A stretch of 64,000 nt of DNA from JAEUKA01 sp035328405 (GCA_035328405.1 DAOLIT010000010.1:1-64000), one strand, 5' to 3'; positions 33,485-42,196 are shown, counted from the stretch's first letter. The notes: generated from the sequence alone by a model not told the origin. Numbers and translations: made by a program.

Positions 33485-34060
33485 CTACAAAAAACGAATA
33501 CACCGAGGCGCTGCTTCGCTCGTCAGCACGCCACAGGACGCGCACCGTTTTTCGCTTTCGCTTGCATCACAGTGAGCGCACCGTTCCAGCGTCGAAAGCG
33601 CCTGCGCAAGTTCCGTTCCCAAGTTGCTGATCAGCGCAAGTTTCCGTCGAATCTCGACCAAATGCCGTTCGAGCAAGGCGTGTAACACCAACGCAGATTC
33701 CCTGCACGGCTTTTCCGACCGAGCCAGCAGAAGTTTGCGAATGTCCTCGATGGAAAAACCGCAACCGCGCAGGTCGATGATGAGTTTCAATTTTTCGAGT
33801 TCACCGACGGCAAACAAACGATGTCCGCCCTCGGAACGGTGCGCAGGCGCGATCAAGTTTTCCGCTTCGTACAAGCGAACCGCGCGCGGCGTCGTGTGTG
33901 CCCCTTCGCACATCGCTTTGAGCGTCAGAAAAGACTTGCTTGGGTCTGCCCGTTCGGAAACGGCAGCCTGTTTTGCGTCTTTCGCGGGCGCTTTTTCCGG
34001 TGGATTCGACGACGACGATGTGTTCTTCCCGGCCAAAACCGATGACTTCGCGCGGGACAT
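33485..34060 (-). CDS. MerR-family transcriptional regulator with C-terminal cysteine pairs
   Basis: A 191-residue regulator. The first 45 residues are a low-complexity Lys/Ala/Ser extension. A MerR-type winged helix follows: AMCEGAHTTPRAVRLYEAENL, RSEGGHRLFAVGELEKLKL, and LRGCGFSIEDIRKLLLAR. A long dimerisation helix (about 120-155) leads to a tail with CAHC and CASC pairs, probably a zinc knuckle or a metal/redox sensor. It would act at a promoter with a long spacer. It is the last gene of the leftward group containing the carboxypeptidase and rhodanese genes, nine bases behind the carboxypeptidase, which may be regulatory targets. Confidence 0.85.
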   Translation of the reverse strand: MSRAKSSVLAGKNTSSSSNPPEKAPAKDAKQAAVSERADPSKSFLTLKAMCEGAHTTPRAVRLYEAENLIAPAHRSEGGHRLFAVGELEKLKLIIDLRGCGFSIEDIRKLLLARSEKPCRESALVLHALLERHLVEIRRKLALISNLGTELAQALSTLERCAHCDASESEKRCASCGVLTSEAAPRCIRFL

Positions 34061-34068
34061 GGTTTGGT

Positions 34069-34659
34069 TTAGCTGGTTTTTGGGGAAAGGGGGTCGGGTT
34101 GAAACAGGGGTTCCGCGTGGCCGCGAAATTCAAAGTGCCAATTCTCGCTCGGGACGGTTCGCAAAAAACCGTATTTGTATGCATGGCGAAACAACCACCG
34201 CCGCACCCGAAGCGACCGCGTATCGAAATCCATCGCATAACCGCTTTGGTGGCTGGAAAACCCAGGCCGCGCTGCCAATGGACCACGGCCCCGCCGATAC
34301 AGGTCAAAGACCTCCTGCTGCCGTTCCTGCGTGCGAAAACCGCTGTTCACGGACAGCGAAAGACCATAGCGGGCCGCCGCATTCCTCATGCGGAAAAAAG
34401 CCACTGCCGTGTGGACTTCTGCGCACACCGGAAGTCCCGAAGAACCCGGCACATCCACGACCAAAAGCGGCACTGGCACTGTGTTTGCGTATCCCACCGC
34501 AGTTTCGGCCTGCAAACCTCGCTGCACCTTGAGCGCCGCTCCCACCACCGAAGCAGACAGCCAGGAACGCTTCTCTCCGGCCTCGGACACCGTCTTCAGC
34601 GGCACCTGAGCAAGGACCGCCGCAATGAGTAGAGAGCTACCGAACATTGACTTCATCAT
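34069..34659 (-). CDS. M15-family (VanY-like) D,D-carboxypeptidase
   Basis: A 196-residue exported zinc peptidase that would trim the terminal D-Ala from peptidoglycan stems. After the signal segment (SSLLIAAVLAQ) the M15 motifs are present: SSHQSGYAMDFD, giving zinc ligands H137 and D144, and SENWHFEF with catalytic E172 and zinc ligand H175, plus VNSGFRTQERQQEVF earlier. The start is set at the double ATG 34654-34659; the frame is open further upstream but no signal peptide is gained. It lies nine bases upstream of the merR-like gene and about 110 bp behind the rhodanese gene. Confidence 0.87.
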   Translation of the reverse strand: MMKSMFGSSLLIAAVLAQVPLKTVSEAGEKRSWLSASVVGAALKVQRGLQAETAVGYANTVPVPLLVVDVPGSSGLPVCAEVHTAVAFFRMRNAAARYGLSLSVNSGFRTQERQQEVFDLYRRGRGPLAARPGFSSHQSGYAMDFDTRSLRVRRWLFRHAYKYGFLRTVPSENWHFEFRGHAEPLFQPDPLSPKTS

Positions 34660-34767
34660 AAGACGCGATTTTGCAGAAAAGAAACCGCAAAAACGCGAAA
34701 CCCCGCAGGTTTTGACCGGCAAAAAAGGGCGAAAGTCGCTGCATCGAAGGCGGGCGCGGACGCTCGA

Positions 34768-35178
34768 CTACTTGGTCGTCGGCATCCCGGCGGCTTTCCA
34801 GCCTGAAATGCCATCGGCCATGTGGCGCACGTTTTTGTACCCCGCCTCTTGCAGAATTTCGAGCGCGTGGTGGCTGCGACCTCCTGCCGCGCAATACAGC
34901 AGCACGGGCCGATTCGGGTCGATTTCGTTCATCCGCGCTTTGATATCACCGACGGGAATGTGTTTTGCGCCCGCGATGTAGCCGCGATTCCATTCAAACC
35001 CCGTCCTGACATCAACGAGCTGCACTTGCGGATCGTTTTTCAGGATCTCAGCCACTTGGCTGACCGACAGATTCACCGGGTCCTGGGCCACCGAAGCGTG
35101 CGCCGCCCCTCCCGAACTGACTTTTTGGCACCCCAGCAGCGACACACCCGCCAGCAGCGCGGAATACAGACGGTTCAT
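34768..35178 (-). CDS. Rhodanese-domain lipoprotein
   Basis: A 136-residue lipoprotein. AAAGGAG is six bases before the ATG at 35178; the lipobox VSLLGC puts the acylated cysteine at 17. The single rhodanese domain has LVDVRTGFEWNRGYIAGAKH and the active-site loop LLYCAAGGRSHHAL with C96, ending GWKAAGMP. It should carry out sulfur transfer, or bind thiols, in the periplasm. The loop contains six residues from the cysteine as in thiosulfate:cyanide sulfurtransferases. It is co-oriented with the TPR gene upstream (31 bp gap) and the carboxypeptidase downstream. Confidence 0.88.
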   Translation of the reverse strand: MNRLYSALLAGVSLLGCQKVSSGGAAHASVAQDPVNLSVSQVAEILKNDPQVQLVDVRTGFEWNRGYIAGAKHIPVGDIKARMNEIDPNRPVLLYCAAGGRSHHALEILQEAGYKNVRHMADGISGWKAAGMPTTK

Positions 35179-35209
35179 GGACACTCCTTTTTCGAGAAAC
35201 GATTGAGTT

Positions 35210-36772
35210 TTAGGCGAACGTCCGCAACCGACGAATCAACCACCGCACTTCGGGAGCGGTCGGGTCCTGCATGCGGTCGCGCAATTCCAACTCATCCGAT
35301 AGATGCGAGATCGCTTCGTTGTGTCGCAAACTTTGTGCTTGCGGCCTGGAAGAAAGCAGCGTGACCGCCAACAGGTGCAAGCTGTCCGCCTCTCCCCAGG
35401 CGTACCCACATTCCGGCGACATCGACAGCGCCAGCGCGTTTCGCGCATCCTCTTCCGCCTGGGCCGTATTGCTGCGCCGAAGCGCCAAATGCCCACGCAA
35501 GTTCAGCAAATCGATCCGACAGCACCCAAGCATGAGTTCCTCGGCCATCGCGAGCGCCGTCCCCAGCGTCGCCGCCGCTGCTTCGTATTTGTTCTGTTCG
35601 AGCAGAAGCCTCGTTTCCTCTCGACCTGCCGCGCACAGGATTTCTGCTGCACCCGACGAGCTCGCAAACTGCATCGCCTCGGCCCACTGTTGCGCAGCGG
35701 CTTGGTGCTCTCCATCGCGACGCAGCGCGTCCGCCAAAAGCACCCGCGTTTCCGCCAAAGACAACAAGTCGCCCGCTTGCTCTGCCCGAACCAGCGTCTG
35801 TTCCAGCCACGTCCGCGCTTGCGTCACATCCTGCAAACGCAACGCCCGCGCCGCCCGCAGAATTTCGAGCCGAATCGGCCAAAAATCCTGTGTTTTTTCG
35901 GCCCGCCCCGCTTCGCGCCACAACGACAGCGACTGCCGCAGATGCAAAAGACACATCGCCGTGTCGCCCAGAAGCAGCGCCAAGTGCGAAAGTTCCGCCG
36001 CCGCCGCGCCCTGCACCGAGACTTTTGGCGACAGCGTTTGCGCTTTTTGAGCAAGCCGCCTTGCGTGCCGCAACCGCCCCGACAGCCGTTGAATCCGGGC
36101 CTGCGCAAGCCACAGTTCCGGTTGTTCTTCCCAAGAAAAAGGCCACTGCCGCTGCGTCGTCAAAAGCGCCGCCTCAAGCTGTCCTGTCACACGCAACGCC
36201 TCTGTCTCAAAACGCAATAGTTGTGCGTATTTTTCCCGCGCCGCCTCGTCCTGTTGCAAAGCCCGCGCGGCCAAATCCGGGCACAGTTTCCGCAAAAGTT
36301 CCAAAAAAAGCTGCGTCCGGCCCAGACGACAGAACAGGTGCTCAAAACCGCCCAGGTCCTCCGTCAGGATGTCGTACGCACCCAGCGGATCTCCGCCTGC
36401 GAGTCGGCTGTGAAACGCGGCAACCAGCGTCTCGACTGCCCCAGCGTCAGGCGGAGGTTTTTGCTCACCCGAACGTGTGTGTCCCGAAACCACCTTCGCC
36501 TCGTCTTGCGGCACAACGTCCGCCAAACCCAGCCGCCGCGCTTCGGCACCCACCGACACGTCCGACAACAGCGCCCGACCGAACGCCGAAAGTTGCCGCG
36601 TCTCGATCAGATGCTCCAAAAGCAGGTCGATCCGTTCCTCGGGCGCAAGCTGTCCCGGTGCCACCTGCCAAAGATCGATCCCAAGACCTGCGCACACGAC
36701 CCCAAGCTGCGCCTGCGAACAAACGTGCGACAGGTGCTCTCCAAACCATGCCATCGACCCTTCGCGAGACAT
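35210..36772 (-). CDS. TPR-repeat protein coupled to a histidine kinase
   Basis: A 520-residue protein. The start at 36772 overlaps the histidine-kinase stop by one base (TGATG), which fixes it. Residues about 8-70 (EHLSHVCSQAQLGVVCAGLG, LAPEERIDLLLEHLIETRQL) resemble the small helical effector-associated (EAD/death-like) domains that precede signalling modules. From about 130 onward it is a long series of TPR-like helical repeats (LLHLRQSLSLWREAGRAEKT, TLVRAEQAGDLLSLAETRVL, EEDARNALALSMSPECGYAW). No catalytic motif is present. Translational coupling suggests that it is the interaction partner or output of the kinase. The EAD comparison is tentative. Confidence 0.68.
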   Translation of the reverse strand: MSREGSMAWFGEHLSHVCSQAQLGVVCAGLGIDLWQVAPGQLAPEERIDLLLEHLIETRQLSAFGRALLSDVSVGAEARRLGLADVVPQDEAKVVSGHTRSGEQKPPPDAGAVETLVAAFHSRLAGGDPLGAYDILTEDLGGFEHLFCRLGRTQLFLELLRKLCPDLAARALQQDEAAREKYAQLLRFETEALRVTGQLEAALLTTQRQWPFSWEEQPELWLAQARIQRLSGRLRHARRLAQKAQTLSPKVSVQGAAAAELSHLALLLGDTAMCLLHLRQSLSLWREAGRAEKTQDFWPIRLEILRAARALRLQDVTQARTWLEQTLVRAEQAGDLLSLAETRVLLADALRRDGEHQAAAQQWAEAMQFASSSGAAEILCAAGREETRLLLEQNKYEAAAATLGTALAMAEELMLGCCRIDLLNLRGHLALRRSNTAQAEEDARNALALSMSPECGYAWGEADSLHLLAVTLLSSRPQAQSLRHNEAISHLSDELELRDRMQDPTAPEVRWLIRRLRTFA

Positions 36773-38160
36773 CACGCCTCCCTTGCCCTGTTCGCTGTTG
36801 TCACCGCTGTCACCGCTGTCACCTCTGTCACCGCTGTCGCCACTTTGGCCTCTTTGGCCACCTTCGGCAGAGCCACCGTCACGCGCGTGCCCGCCGTCTT
36901 TTCGCCCTCGGGCCGCCGCGCATCGTCCGGCAACGGCGACGAAAGCAGCAGCCGACCGCCGTGTTGGCTCACGATGCTGCGGCAAATCCCGAGCCCCAGT
37001 CCCGTTCCTCGATCGCCTTTTGTCGAAAAAAACGGGTCGAAAATGCGCGGCATGATGTCCGGCGGAATGCCATTGCCGTAGTCGTCGATCTGCACGTACA
37101 CCATCGGGCCAGACGGGCCGGCTTGGGCAGGTTCCCAGGGGTCCGAAAAAATGCGCAGGCTCAAACTCCCGCCCGGCTGCGTCGCATCCATCGCGTTGCG
37201 CAACAGGTTCAACATCACTTGCACCAACTTGTCCCGGTTCACATTCGCCTGCGCCTCGTCTTGCAGGTCTTTGTTCACCTGCCGCACGCGAAAATCCGGG
37301 TCAAACCGCAGGATCGACAGCGCCTCTTTGACCGACAGCACCACTGGTTCGGGCGACAGACTGAGCACGGGCTGCGGGTCTTTCGCCTCTGTCGCCGCCG
37401 GCAGCTGCAACACCCCATGCACGCGCGAAAAATCGCGGATTTCCCCCACCAAACCGCCCAGCCGCGCCCGCGCCGTCAAAATCGCCGACGTAAACAGCTT
37501 GACCTCTGGATCGTCCGGGTAGCGATCTCGCACAAGCTCCGCGTAACTTAGCACCGACAGTTGGTTGCCGATTTCATGCGCGATGCCCGACGCCACTCGT
37601 CCCACCGCAGCCATCCGTTCGCTGTCCAAAAGCCGCTCTTGCGCCGAATGGATTTGCCGCAGCGCTTGCTGAAGTGCCTGGTTGTTTTGCTGAAGCTCGC
37701 CCACCGTCCGCCGCAGCATCCCCAGCAAATCGCCCCGTTCCAGCGCGTTCCGCACCGTCAGGAGCAAGCTGTCTTTGTCCCACGGCTTTTCGACGCATTG
37801 GAAAATCCCCGCCTCGTTGATCGCCCGCAGCATCGTTTGTTTGTCTGCCTGCCGCGACAGCAACACCCGCACCGTTTCGGGAGACACCGCCTTCACTTTC
37901 GCCAAAAACGAAATCCCGTCCTGCTCTCGCAACTGTTCCTCGCACAGCACAAGTGGCGGCAACAGGGGTTCGTTTTGCAGCGCGAGCAACGCGACGCTCG
38001 GATTCCGAAACACCTTCACCACGTAGTCCGGGTTCTCCGAAAACGCCTGACAAAGGTCGGCCACTTCGCCCGCAGGCTCGTCACTCACCAGGTAAATCAG
38101 GTGTGGATATCCGGCAGGGCTCGGACCGGCAGAGCTCGAATCGGAAACGGGGGGCGACAT
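36772..38160 (-). CDS. Histidine kinase with N-terminal pseudo-receiver domain
   Basis: A 462-residue cytosolic histidine kinase. Residues 20-140 form a receiver-like domain in which the phospho-accepting aspartate is replaced by glutamate (LVLCEEQL, E74), while the KPW lysine (K125) remains. A coiled coil at 145-185 leads to the HisKA motif SGIAHEIGNQ with H195. The ATPase part has NLLRNAMDA (N box), DDYGNGIPPD (G1) and GTGLGLGIC (G2). The C-terminal tail (VTEVTAVTAVTTA) is produced by a 9-bp DNA repeat. The start at 38160 removes a 47-residue extension without family character. No transmembrane segment is seen, so the input is cytosolic, probably through the degenerate receiver or the coupled TPR protein. 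Confidence 0.9.
   Translation of the reverse strand: MSPPVSDSSSAGPSPAGYPHLIYLVSDEPAGEVADLCQAFSENPDYVVKVFRNPSVALLALQNEPLLPPLVLCEEQLREQDGISFLAKVKAVSPETVRVLLSRQADKQTMLRAINEAGIFQCVEKPWDKDSLLLTVRNALERGDLLGMLRRTVGELQQNNQALQQALRQIHSAQERLLDSERMAAVGRVASGIAHEIGNQLSVLSYAELVRDRYPDDPEVKLFTSAILTARARLGGLVGEIRDFSRVHGVLQLPAATEAKDPQPVLSLSPEPVVLSVKEALSILRFDPDFRVRQVNKDLQDEAQANVNRDKLVQVMLNLLRNAMDATQPGGSLSLRIFSDPWEPAQAGPSGPMVYVQIDDYGNGIPPDIMPRIFDPFFSTKGDRGTGLGLGICRSIVSQHGGRLLLSSPLPDDARRPEGEKTAGTRVTVALPKVAKEAKVATAVTEVTAVTAVTTANRAREA
36797..36841. repeat. 9-bp tandem repeat in the histidine kinase 3' end
   Basis: Five units related to GCTGTCACC start at 36797, 36806, 36815, 36824 and 36833, encoding the Val-Thr-Ala tail of the kinase on the minus strand. 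Being in frame, copy changes would only lengthen the tail. Confidence 0.85.
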
Positions 38161-38304
38161 GGGCGCGGAGCATATCCATTTTGTCTTCCACATGGAACGG
38201 CCACGCGAGCCTGCCACGCGGTCTTTTGCCCCCAACCACAACGGGCTTTTCCCGCGCACTGGCCCGACGTATTGTCTCGCCCGGAGGCCAACCCACACCA
38301 CGCC

Positions 38305-38685
38305 ATGACCGATCGCATTCGCATCGAGGGACTTTCTGTGTTGGCTTGTGTGGGGGTCTATCCCGAAGAACGGCAGGCCCTAAGACCGCTTCTCATCGAC
38401 CTGTCTTGCGAGCTCGACCTGTCTTTGCCCGCCCGCACCGAGCGCCTCGCCGACACCCTCGACTACGACCAGCTCGCCCGCTGCGCCCAAGAGTTGTCCG
38501 CCCGCCGGCACTATCCCCTCATCGAAACCTTGGCTCAACACCTCGCCGAGCAAATCGTCAAAGACCACGCCCCCCGCGTCTTGTCCGTCACCGTCCGCAT
38601 CCAAAAACCCGCCGCCATCCCCAACGCCCAATCCGTCAGCGTAGAACTCACCCGCCGTCCTTTGGAATTTGCAGACGGGAACTAG
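38305..38685 (+). CDS. folB: Dihydroneopterin aldolase
   Basis: A 126-residue enzyme of folate synthesis that converts 7,8-dihydroneopterin to 6-hydroxymethyl-dihydropterin and glycolaldehyde. Family features: GLSVLACVGVYPEERQ at the start with the substrate-site glutamate E22, DTLDYDQLA, YPLIETLAQHLAEQI with the conserved Glu, and VTVRIQKPAAIPNAQSVSVE with the catalytic lysine. Start and length fit the family. It is transcribed away from the histidine kinase, with 144 bp between them. Its stop and that of the convergent gene share the palindrome CTAG at 38682-38685. No other folate gene is adjacent. Confidence 0.93.
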   Translation: MTDRIRIEGLSVLACVGVYPEERQALRPLLIDLSCELDLSLPARTERLADTLDYDQLARCAQELSARRHYPLIETLAQHLAEQIVKDHAPRVLSVTVRIQKPAAIPNAQSVSVELTRRPLEFADGN

Positions 38686-39752
38686 CTCAAGGACCAGCTA
38701 TACGAGACGCGGTACGAGCCGCCGTAGGCCGCCGTGCTGAGCGTGTAGGTCGCCGAGGCATCCGAGCCCCCAAAATGCGCCGTCCGGCTTTCCAGACGAA
38801 TCGACACCGTGCGCACCGGGAACACGTCATCCCCAAACAGCCCGATCAGCCAGTCCACCAGCCAGCCCAGCACCGTTGTCACCACGTTCGAGATGATCGT
38901 TGCGATCGGCCCCGAGATACCCGTGATGGCCGTAACCGCCGCAGCGATGATCTGCGACACCTTTTTCTTGACCTCATTCCACAAGCTCGACAGGAAGCTC
39001 CCAAAGCCCCCGGAATCTTTCTCGGCCAGCGCCACCGCCACACTGAACACCGCCGGATAGCTCAGACCCGAAAGCGGGAACGTGTGCAGCACACGCGGAG
39101 GCGAGTAGTTTTTCGTGTCCCCATCGTCAAAACCGCCCCCCACCGAGTACTCCGAGATTTGCGCCGACGTGCCATTCGGAGAAATCGCCACGCCGCCAAT
39201 CGCAATCTCGTCCGACCCCCACCACTCTGGATTCGTTTCGTCCACGCACCGAACCTGGTGCAGCCGGAACATCAGGTTGTTGTGTTGCGGAGGCGTTGGC
39301 ACCGGTGCCGGGACCGACATGTGGACATCAAACAGCGCATCGTGCATAGCAAGAACGCGGCGTTCGTTCGTTGCTTCCTCGCGCAGATACGCAAATGTCC
39401 CTGGAATATCAATTTGATCCAACGGTGTTTTGTCTGCGCGCAGATTCACACGATATCGCAACGCAAGTGCTTTTGTCCGTTGGATTTCGTCTGTGCGGAT
39501 TGACGCACCTCGTTGGAAATCACGCGGCCCGCGTTTCGTGGTTGGTTTCAGACTTGCCAAACGCCTTTGCACCACTGCCGCCAATTCCGAACGAGCCGGA
39601 CCACCCTCTACCATGCGACCGTCTGGACCCGGTGCTGCCGTCAGGCCACCCAGGATCTCGAGCTGGCAAAGCTCCAATGCCTGTGTCGCAAATTGTTTCC
39701 AGCTTGTGTTCAGGTTGATACCGCGCGTACCCAGAAAAATAGAATCCGGCAT
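38682..39752 (-). CDS. Protein of unknown function with amphipathic central helices
   Basis: A 356-residue protein I do not recognise. AAGGGGA precedes the ATG at 39752. It has no signal peptide; the N-terminus (MPDSIFLGTRGINLNTSWKQ) and the first 100 residues are charged. Residues about 110-230 look beta-rich (TFAYLREEATNERRVLAMHD, VISPNG-type turns). A distinctive amphipathic, glycine-interrupted helical segment covers about 268-315 (VKKKVSQIIAAAVTAITGIS, ATIISNVVTTVLGWLVDWLI), which could insert into membranes. The last 40 residues are beta-like. The hydrophobic centre flanked by soluble beta regions recalls pore-forming or phage-like structural proteins, but this is only an impression. 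Confidence 0.7.
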   Translation of the reverse strand: MPDSIFLGTRGINLNTSWKQFATQALELCQLEILGGLTAAPGPDGRMVEGGPARSELAAVVQRRLASLKPTTKRGPRDFQRGASIRTDEIQRTKALALRYRVNLRADKTPLDQIDIPGTFAYLREEATNERRVLAMHDALFDVHMSVPAPVPTPPQHNNLMFRLHQVRCVDETNPEWWGSDEIAIGGVAISPNGTSAQISEYSVGGGFDDGDTKNYSPPRVLHTFPLSGLSYPAVFSVAVALAEKDSGGFGSFLSSLWNEVKKKVSQIIAAAVTAITGISGPIATIISNVVTTVLGWLVDWLIGLFGDDVFPVRTVSIRLESRTAHFGGSDASATYTLSTAAYGGSYRVSYSWSLS

Positions 39753-40091
39753 AGGATCGTCCCCTTGGTGTTTGTGAGCGTACGGAAAGCCGCTTTGCGG
39801 CAACCAGATAGTCGCACGCCCAAAAACAACAAACAGTGACTTATATCACACAAGCCAAAAGCACTTGTTTTCGCAAATGTTTCAACAATGGCTGCGCCCC
39901 CCACAAAAAAAGACAACACTTGGCGCTGCGAAACAGCCTGCGTCCAGACAAAACCGCATCAACAGGGCCGATTGAAGAACTCGCATTGCGATTCCCATCG
40001 CCGAGAGACGCGCAGAAGCTCCGTTCATCGAGTTTCCTGCTTTGAAACTCCACCCAACACAACAAAGGAAAAGGGTCTGGGGCCGGTCTTT
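39753..40091. other. Intergenic stretch with no recognised feature
   Basis: This 339-bp gap follows the DUF420 gene and precedes the leftward unknown gene. It should contain the latter's promoter; leftward TATAAG-like bases lie near 39840-39846, but no matching -35 is at proper distance. I see no RNA gene, repeat or convincing small ORF. Confidence 0.6.
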
Positions 40092-40499
40092 TCAGGGGTG
40101 GTGAAACAGATAAATGACGACGCCGGTCACGGACACATAGAGCCACATCGGGAAGACCCACCGAACCAAGCGCCGGTGCTCTGCGATGCGTTTCTTGAGC
40201 GCCAGGTACACCGCCCGGAGCACCAGCGGCGGAACCAACGCAGCAAGCGCCATATGAGAAAACAGAATCACCAAATACGGACTCCTGTAGGGTCCATGGT
40301 AGTGCTGTGTTTGGGACAGCACGACGCGCGCCAAATACACCACAAGAAATAGCGCAGAAACCAAGAGCGCCGACAACATGATGCGCCTGTGTTTTTCCGG
40401 CTGGTGGCGTTTGGCAAAACCAAACCCGACGACAAGAAGCACACACGACAACGTGTTCAGGAGCGCACAAGCAAGCGAAAGCGAACCAGACAAAGACAT
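40092..40499 (-). CDS. DUF420-family membrane protein
   Basis: A 135-residue protein with four predicted membrane helices and, at the right places, the conserved histidines of DUF420: H31 region (KRHQPEKHRRIMLSALLVSA), YHGPYRSPYLVILFSHMALA and HRRLVRWVFPMWLYVSVTGV. Bacillus relatives (YozB/CtaM) assist maturation of heme-copper oxidases, so a role in cytochrome oxidase assembly is likely; no oxidase genes are nearby. The start at 40499 follows a purine-rich AGGGGGGAGAGGG, and gives the first helix immediately. It lies about 110 bp downstream of the crotonase gene on the same strand. Confidence 0.85.
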   Translation of the reverse strand: MSLSGSLSLACALLNTLSCVLLVVGFGFAKRHQPEKHRRIMLSALLVSALFLVVYLARVVLSQTQHYHGPYRSPYLVILFSHMALAALVPPLVLRAVYLALKKRIAEHRRLVRWVFPMWLYVSVTGVVIYLFHHP

Positions 40500-40606
40500 C
40501 GAAAACCCTCTCCCCCCTAAACCACTTTCCCCTCCCAAAAGCCACACGTTTTTTGGGGAAAGGTGCGGGCAGGTGTTGTTTGGGGAGGGCTATTTTTCGG
40601 GCAGGG

Positions 40607-41383
40607 CTATTTTTCGGGCAGGAATTGGCCGTGGCGGCCCGTGCCCGAGACAAAGGCGGTTGCGCCTCCGAGGGTTTCTCCGGTCAGGATGGTCTGCATA
40701 CCAAGCTCAAACTCGCGCCTCAACGCTTCGGACAGGGGTTTGGGGTCATCCATTTGCAGAAGCGCCGCGCGCCGGTCGGAGCGGAGACAATGTTGTGGAA
40801 GCCGGGTCAAAGCACGGGCGAGGTTCTCGGCGCTTTCCCGCGCGGTTCCGACGGGAACGACGCGGTTTACAAGACCCATGGACAGCGCCTCGGCAGCATC
40901 GACGGGGCGACCGGTCAAAATCAGGTCCAGCGCACGCCCAAGACCGACAATTTGGGGCAACCGAACGGTACCTCCGTCGATCAGGGGGACGCCGAAGCGG
41001 CGACAGAAAACGCCCAGAACGGCGGTTTCGTCTGCGACGCGCAAATCGCAAAAACACGCCAGTTCCAGACCACCTGCGACCGCATAGCCGGAAATTGCCG
41101 CGATTGTCGGTTTGGAAAGCCGCAGCCGAGTGGGCCCAAGCGGACCGTCTCCGTCGGGAGAGAGGCGGTTGGGTGAGCCGTTGCCGATGGCTTTCAAATC
41201 GGCCCCGGCGCAAAAATGTCCACCGTCTCCAAAAAGGACGGCGACGCGCGCGGTTTCATCTTGGTCGAAGTCGCGGAAGGCTTGCGAGAGTGCTTCGGCG
41301 GTCGCTCGATCGACTGCGTTGCGAAACTGGGGTCGGGACAGCACAACCGTCCAAACGCCGTCCTGTTTTTCGATGGTCACCAT
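40607..41383 (-). CDS. Crotonase/enoyl-CoA hydratase-family protein
   Basis: A 258-residue crotonase-fold protein binding acyl-CoA. The oxyanion-hole segments are present: HFCAGADLKAI and ISGYAVAGGLELACFCDLRV. However, the region that carries the two catalytic glutamates of true hydratases reads VFCRRFGVPLIDGGTVRL and ALDLILTG, with Arg and Asp in their places. This RRFGVPLIDGGTVRLP type forms its own subgroup of crotonases. It may therefore be an isomerase, a hydrolase or a non-classical hydratase. The start at 41383 gives the canonical MVTIEKQDGVWTVVLSRP. The divergent exported protein begins 135 bp away. Confidence 0.87.
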   Translation of the reverse strand: MVTIEKQDGVWTVVLSRPQFRNAVDRATAEALSQAFRDFDQDETARVAVLFGDGGHFCAGADLKAIGNGSPNRLSPDGDGPLGPTRLRLSKPTIAAISGYAVAGGLELACFCDLRVADETAVLGVFCRRFGVPLIDGGTVRLPQIVGLGRALDLILTGRPVDAAEALSMGLVNRVVPVGTARESAENLARALTRLPQHCLRSDRRAALLQMDDPKPLSEALRREFELGMQTILTGETLGGATAFVSGTGRHGQFLPEK

Positions 41384-41518
41384 GGTTTGTCTCCGTTTTT
41401 GTGGGGTTTTGTGGATTTTGTGATGTTTGGTGGAAAAGTGCGTTTGTGTGCGCAACTTTTTTGGGGGTTGGCCGAACAAACACATCTCGTCAAAAACCTT
41501 CAACAAAAGGAGCGTTTC

Positions 41519-42196
41519 ATGTGTTTCGTTCGATTTTTCGTTCTGTATCTGGCCTGGGTCGCTTCGATGTCTTCGGTCACGTCTGTTTCGTGCGCGTGGG
41601 CGGGTCCGCCGCCTCCGACGACGATGATCGAGCAGGCCGCGCCGAGCCAGCCAAGCCCCGAAGATCAGGCGATTCTGCGAGCAGTCCTTCTGAACGCGGG
41701 TCTTGGGAAGGATTCGCTGCGGGGGCTCAAGGTTCGACGGCACCTTTCGGCGCTTCTGCCGCAGCTTCGGATGACGTTTGGCCGAGGCTGGCAACTGACG
41801 ACGAGCCGGGACATGTACATCGATTCCCAGGCGCCGGAAAACGACCGTTTGAATTACGCGGTCAGCGCGAGCTGGGATTTGTCGAAACTCGTGCATCCTT
41901 CCGACGAGCTTTCGATCGCAAAAGAGGAACACCGCCGCACGCTGCTCCGCTTGAAATGGCAGGAACAGGTGGCGCGGCTGCTGGCGGAACGCTGCCGGTT
42001 GCAAAACGAGGCGGATAGCGACCCGGCGAAGCTCTTGGCCATCGAAACGACGCTGTGGCACTGGACCCAGGGGAATGTCGCGCTGGCACCCCACAAGCCG
42101 TCGTCGTGCCCGCCTTCCATGCGCAAAATGCCCGAGATGAAACCGCAGCCAAACGAACCAGGCGAAACGCAGTCCACCGAGCCGTCGGAAGACTAA
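41519..42196 (+). CDS. Exported protein of unknown function
   Basis: A 225-residue protein. AAAAGGAGCG precedes the ATG at 41519. The signal peptide (FFVLYLAWVASMSSVTSVSCAWA) is followed by a region with strand-like SALLPQLRMTFGRGWQLTTS, then NYAVSASWDLSKLVHPSDEL, and a long helix (AKEEHRRTLLRLKWQEQVAR, LLAERCRLQNEA). The strand-helix order resembles one half of a TolC-type protein, so it may be a small outer-membrane-associated relative; similar short proteins occur in Deltaproteobacteria. The C-terminus is Pro/Glu/Ser-rich and likely disordered. No firm family assignment. Confidence 0.7.
   Translation: MCFVRFFVLYLAWVASMSSVTSVSCAWAGPPPPTTMIEQAAPSQPSPEDQAILRAVLLNAGLGKDSLRGLKVRRHLSALLPQLRMTFGRGWQLTTSRDMYIDSQAPENDRLNYAVSASWDLSKLVHPSDELSIAKEEHRRTLLRLKWQEQVARLLAERCRLQNEADSDPAKLLAIETTLWHWTQGNVALAPHKPSSCPPSMRKMPEMKPQPNEPGETQSTEPSED

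Noticed and set aside
39840..39860. A sigma-54 or sigma-70 promoter upstream of the unknown gene at 38682
   Set aside because: The TATAAG-like bases have no -35 at 16-18 bp, and the TGGC bases nearby do not have the GC element at the spacing needed for sigma-54.
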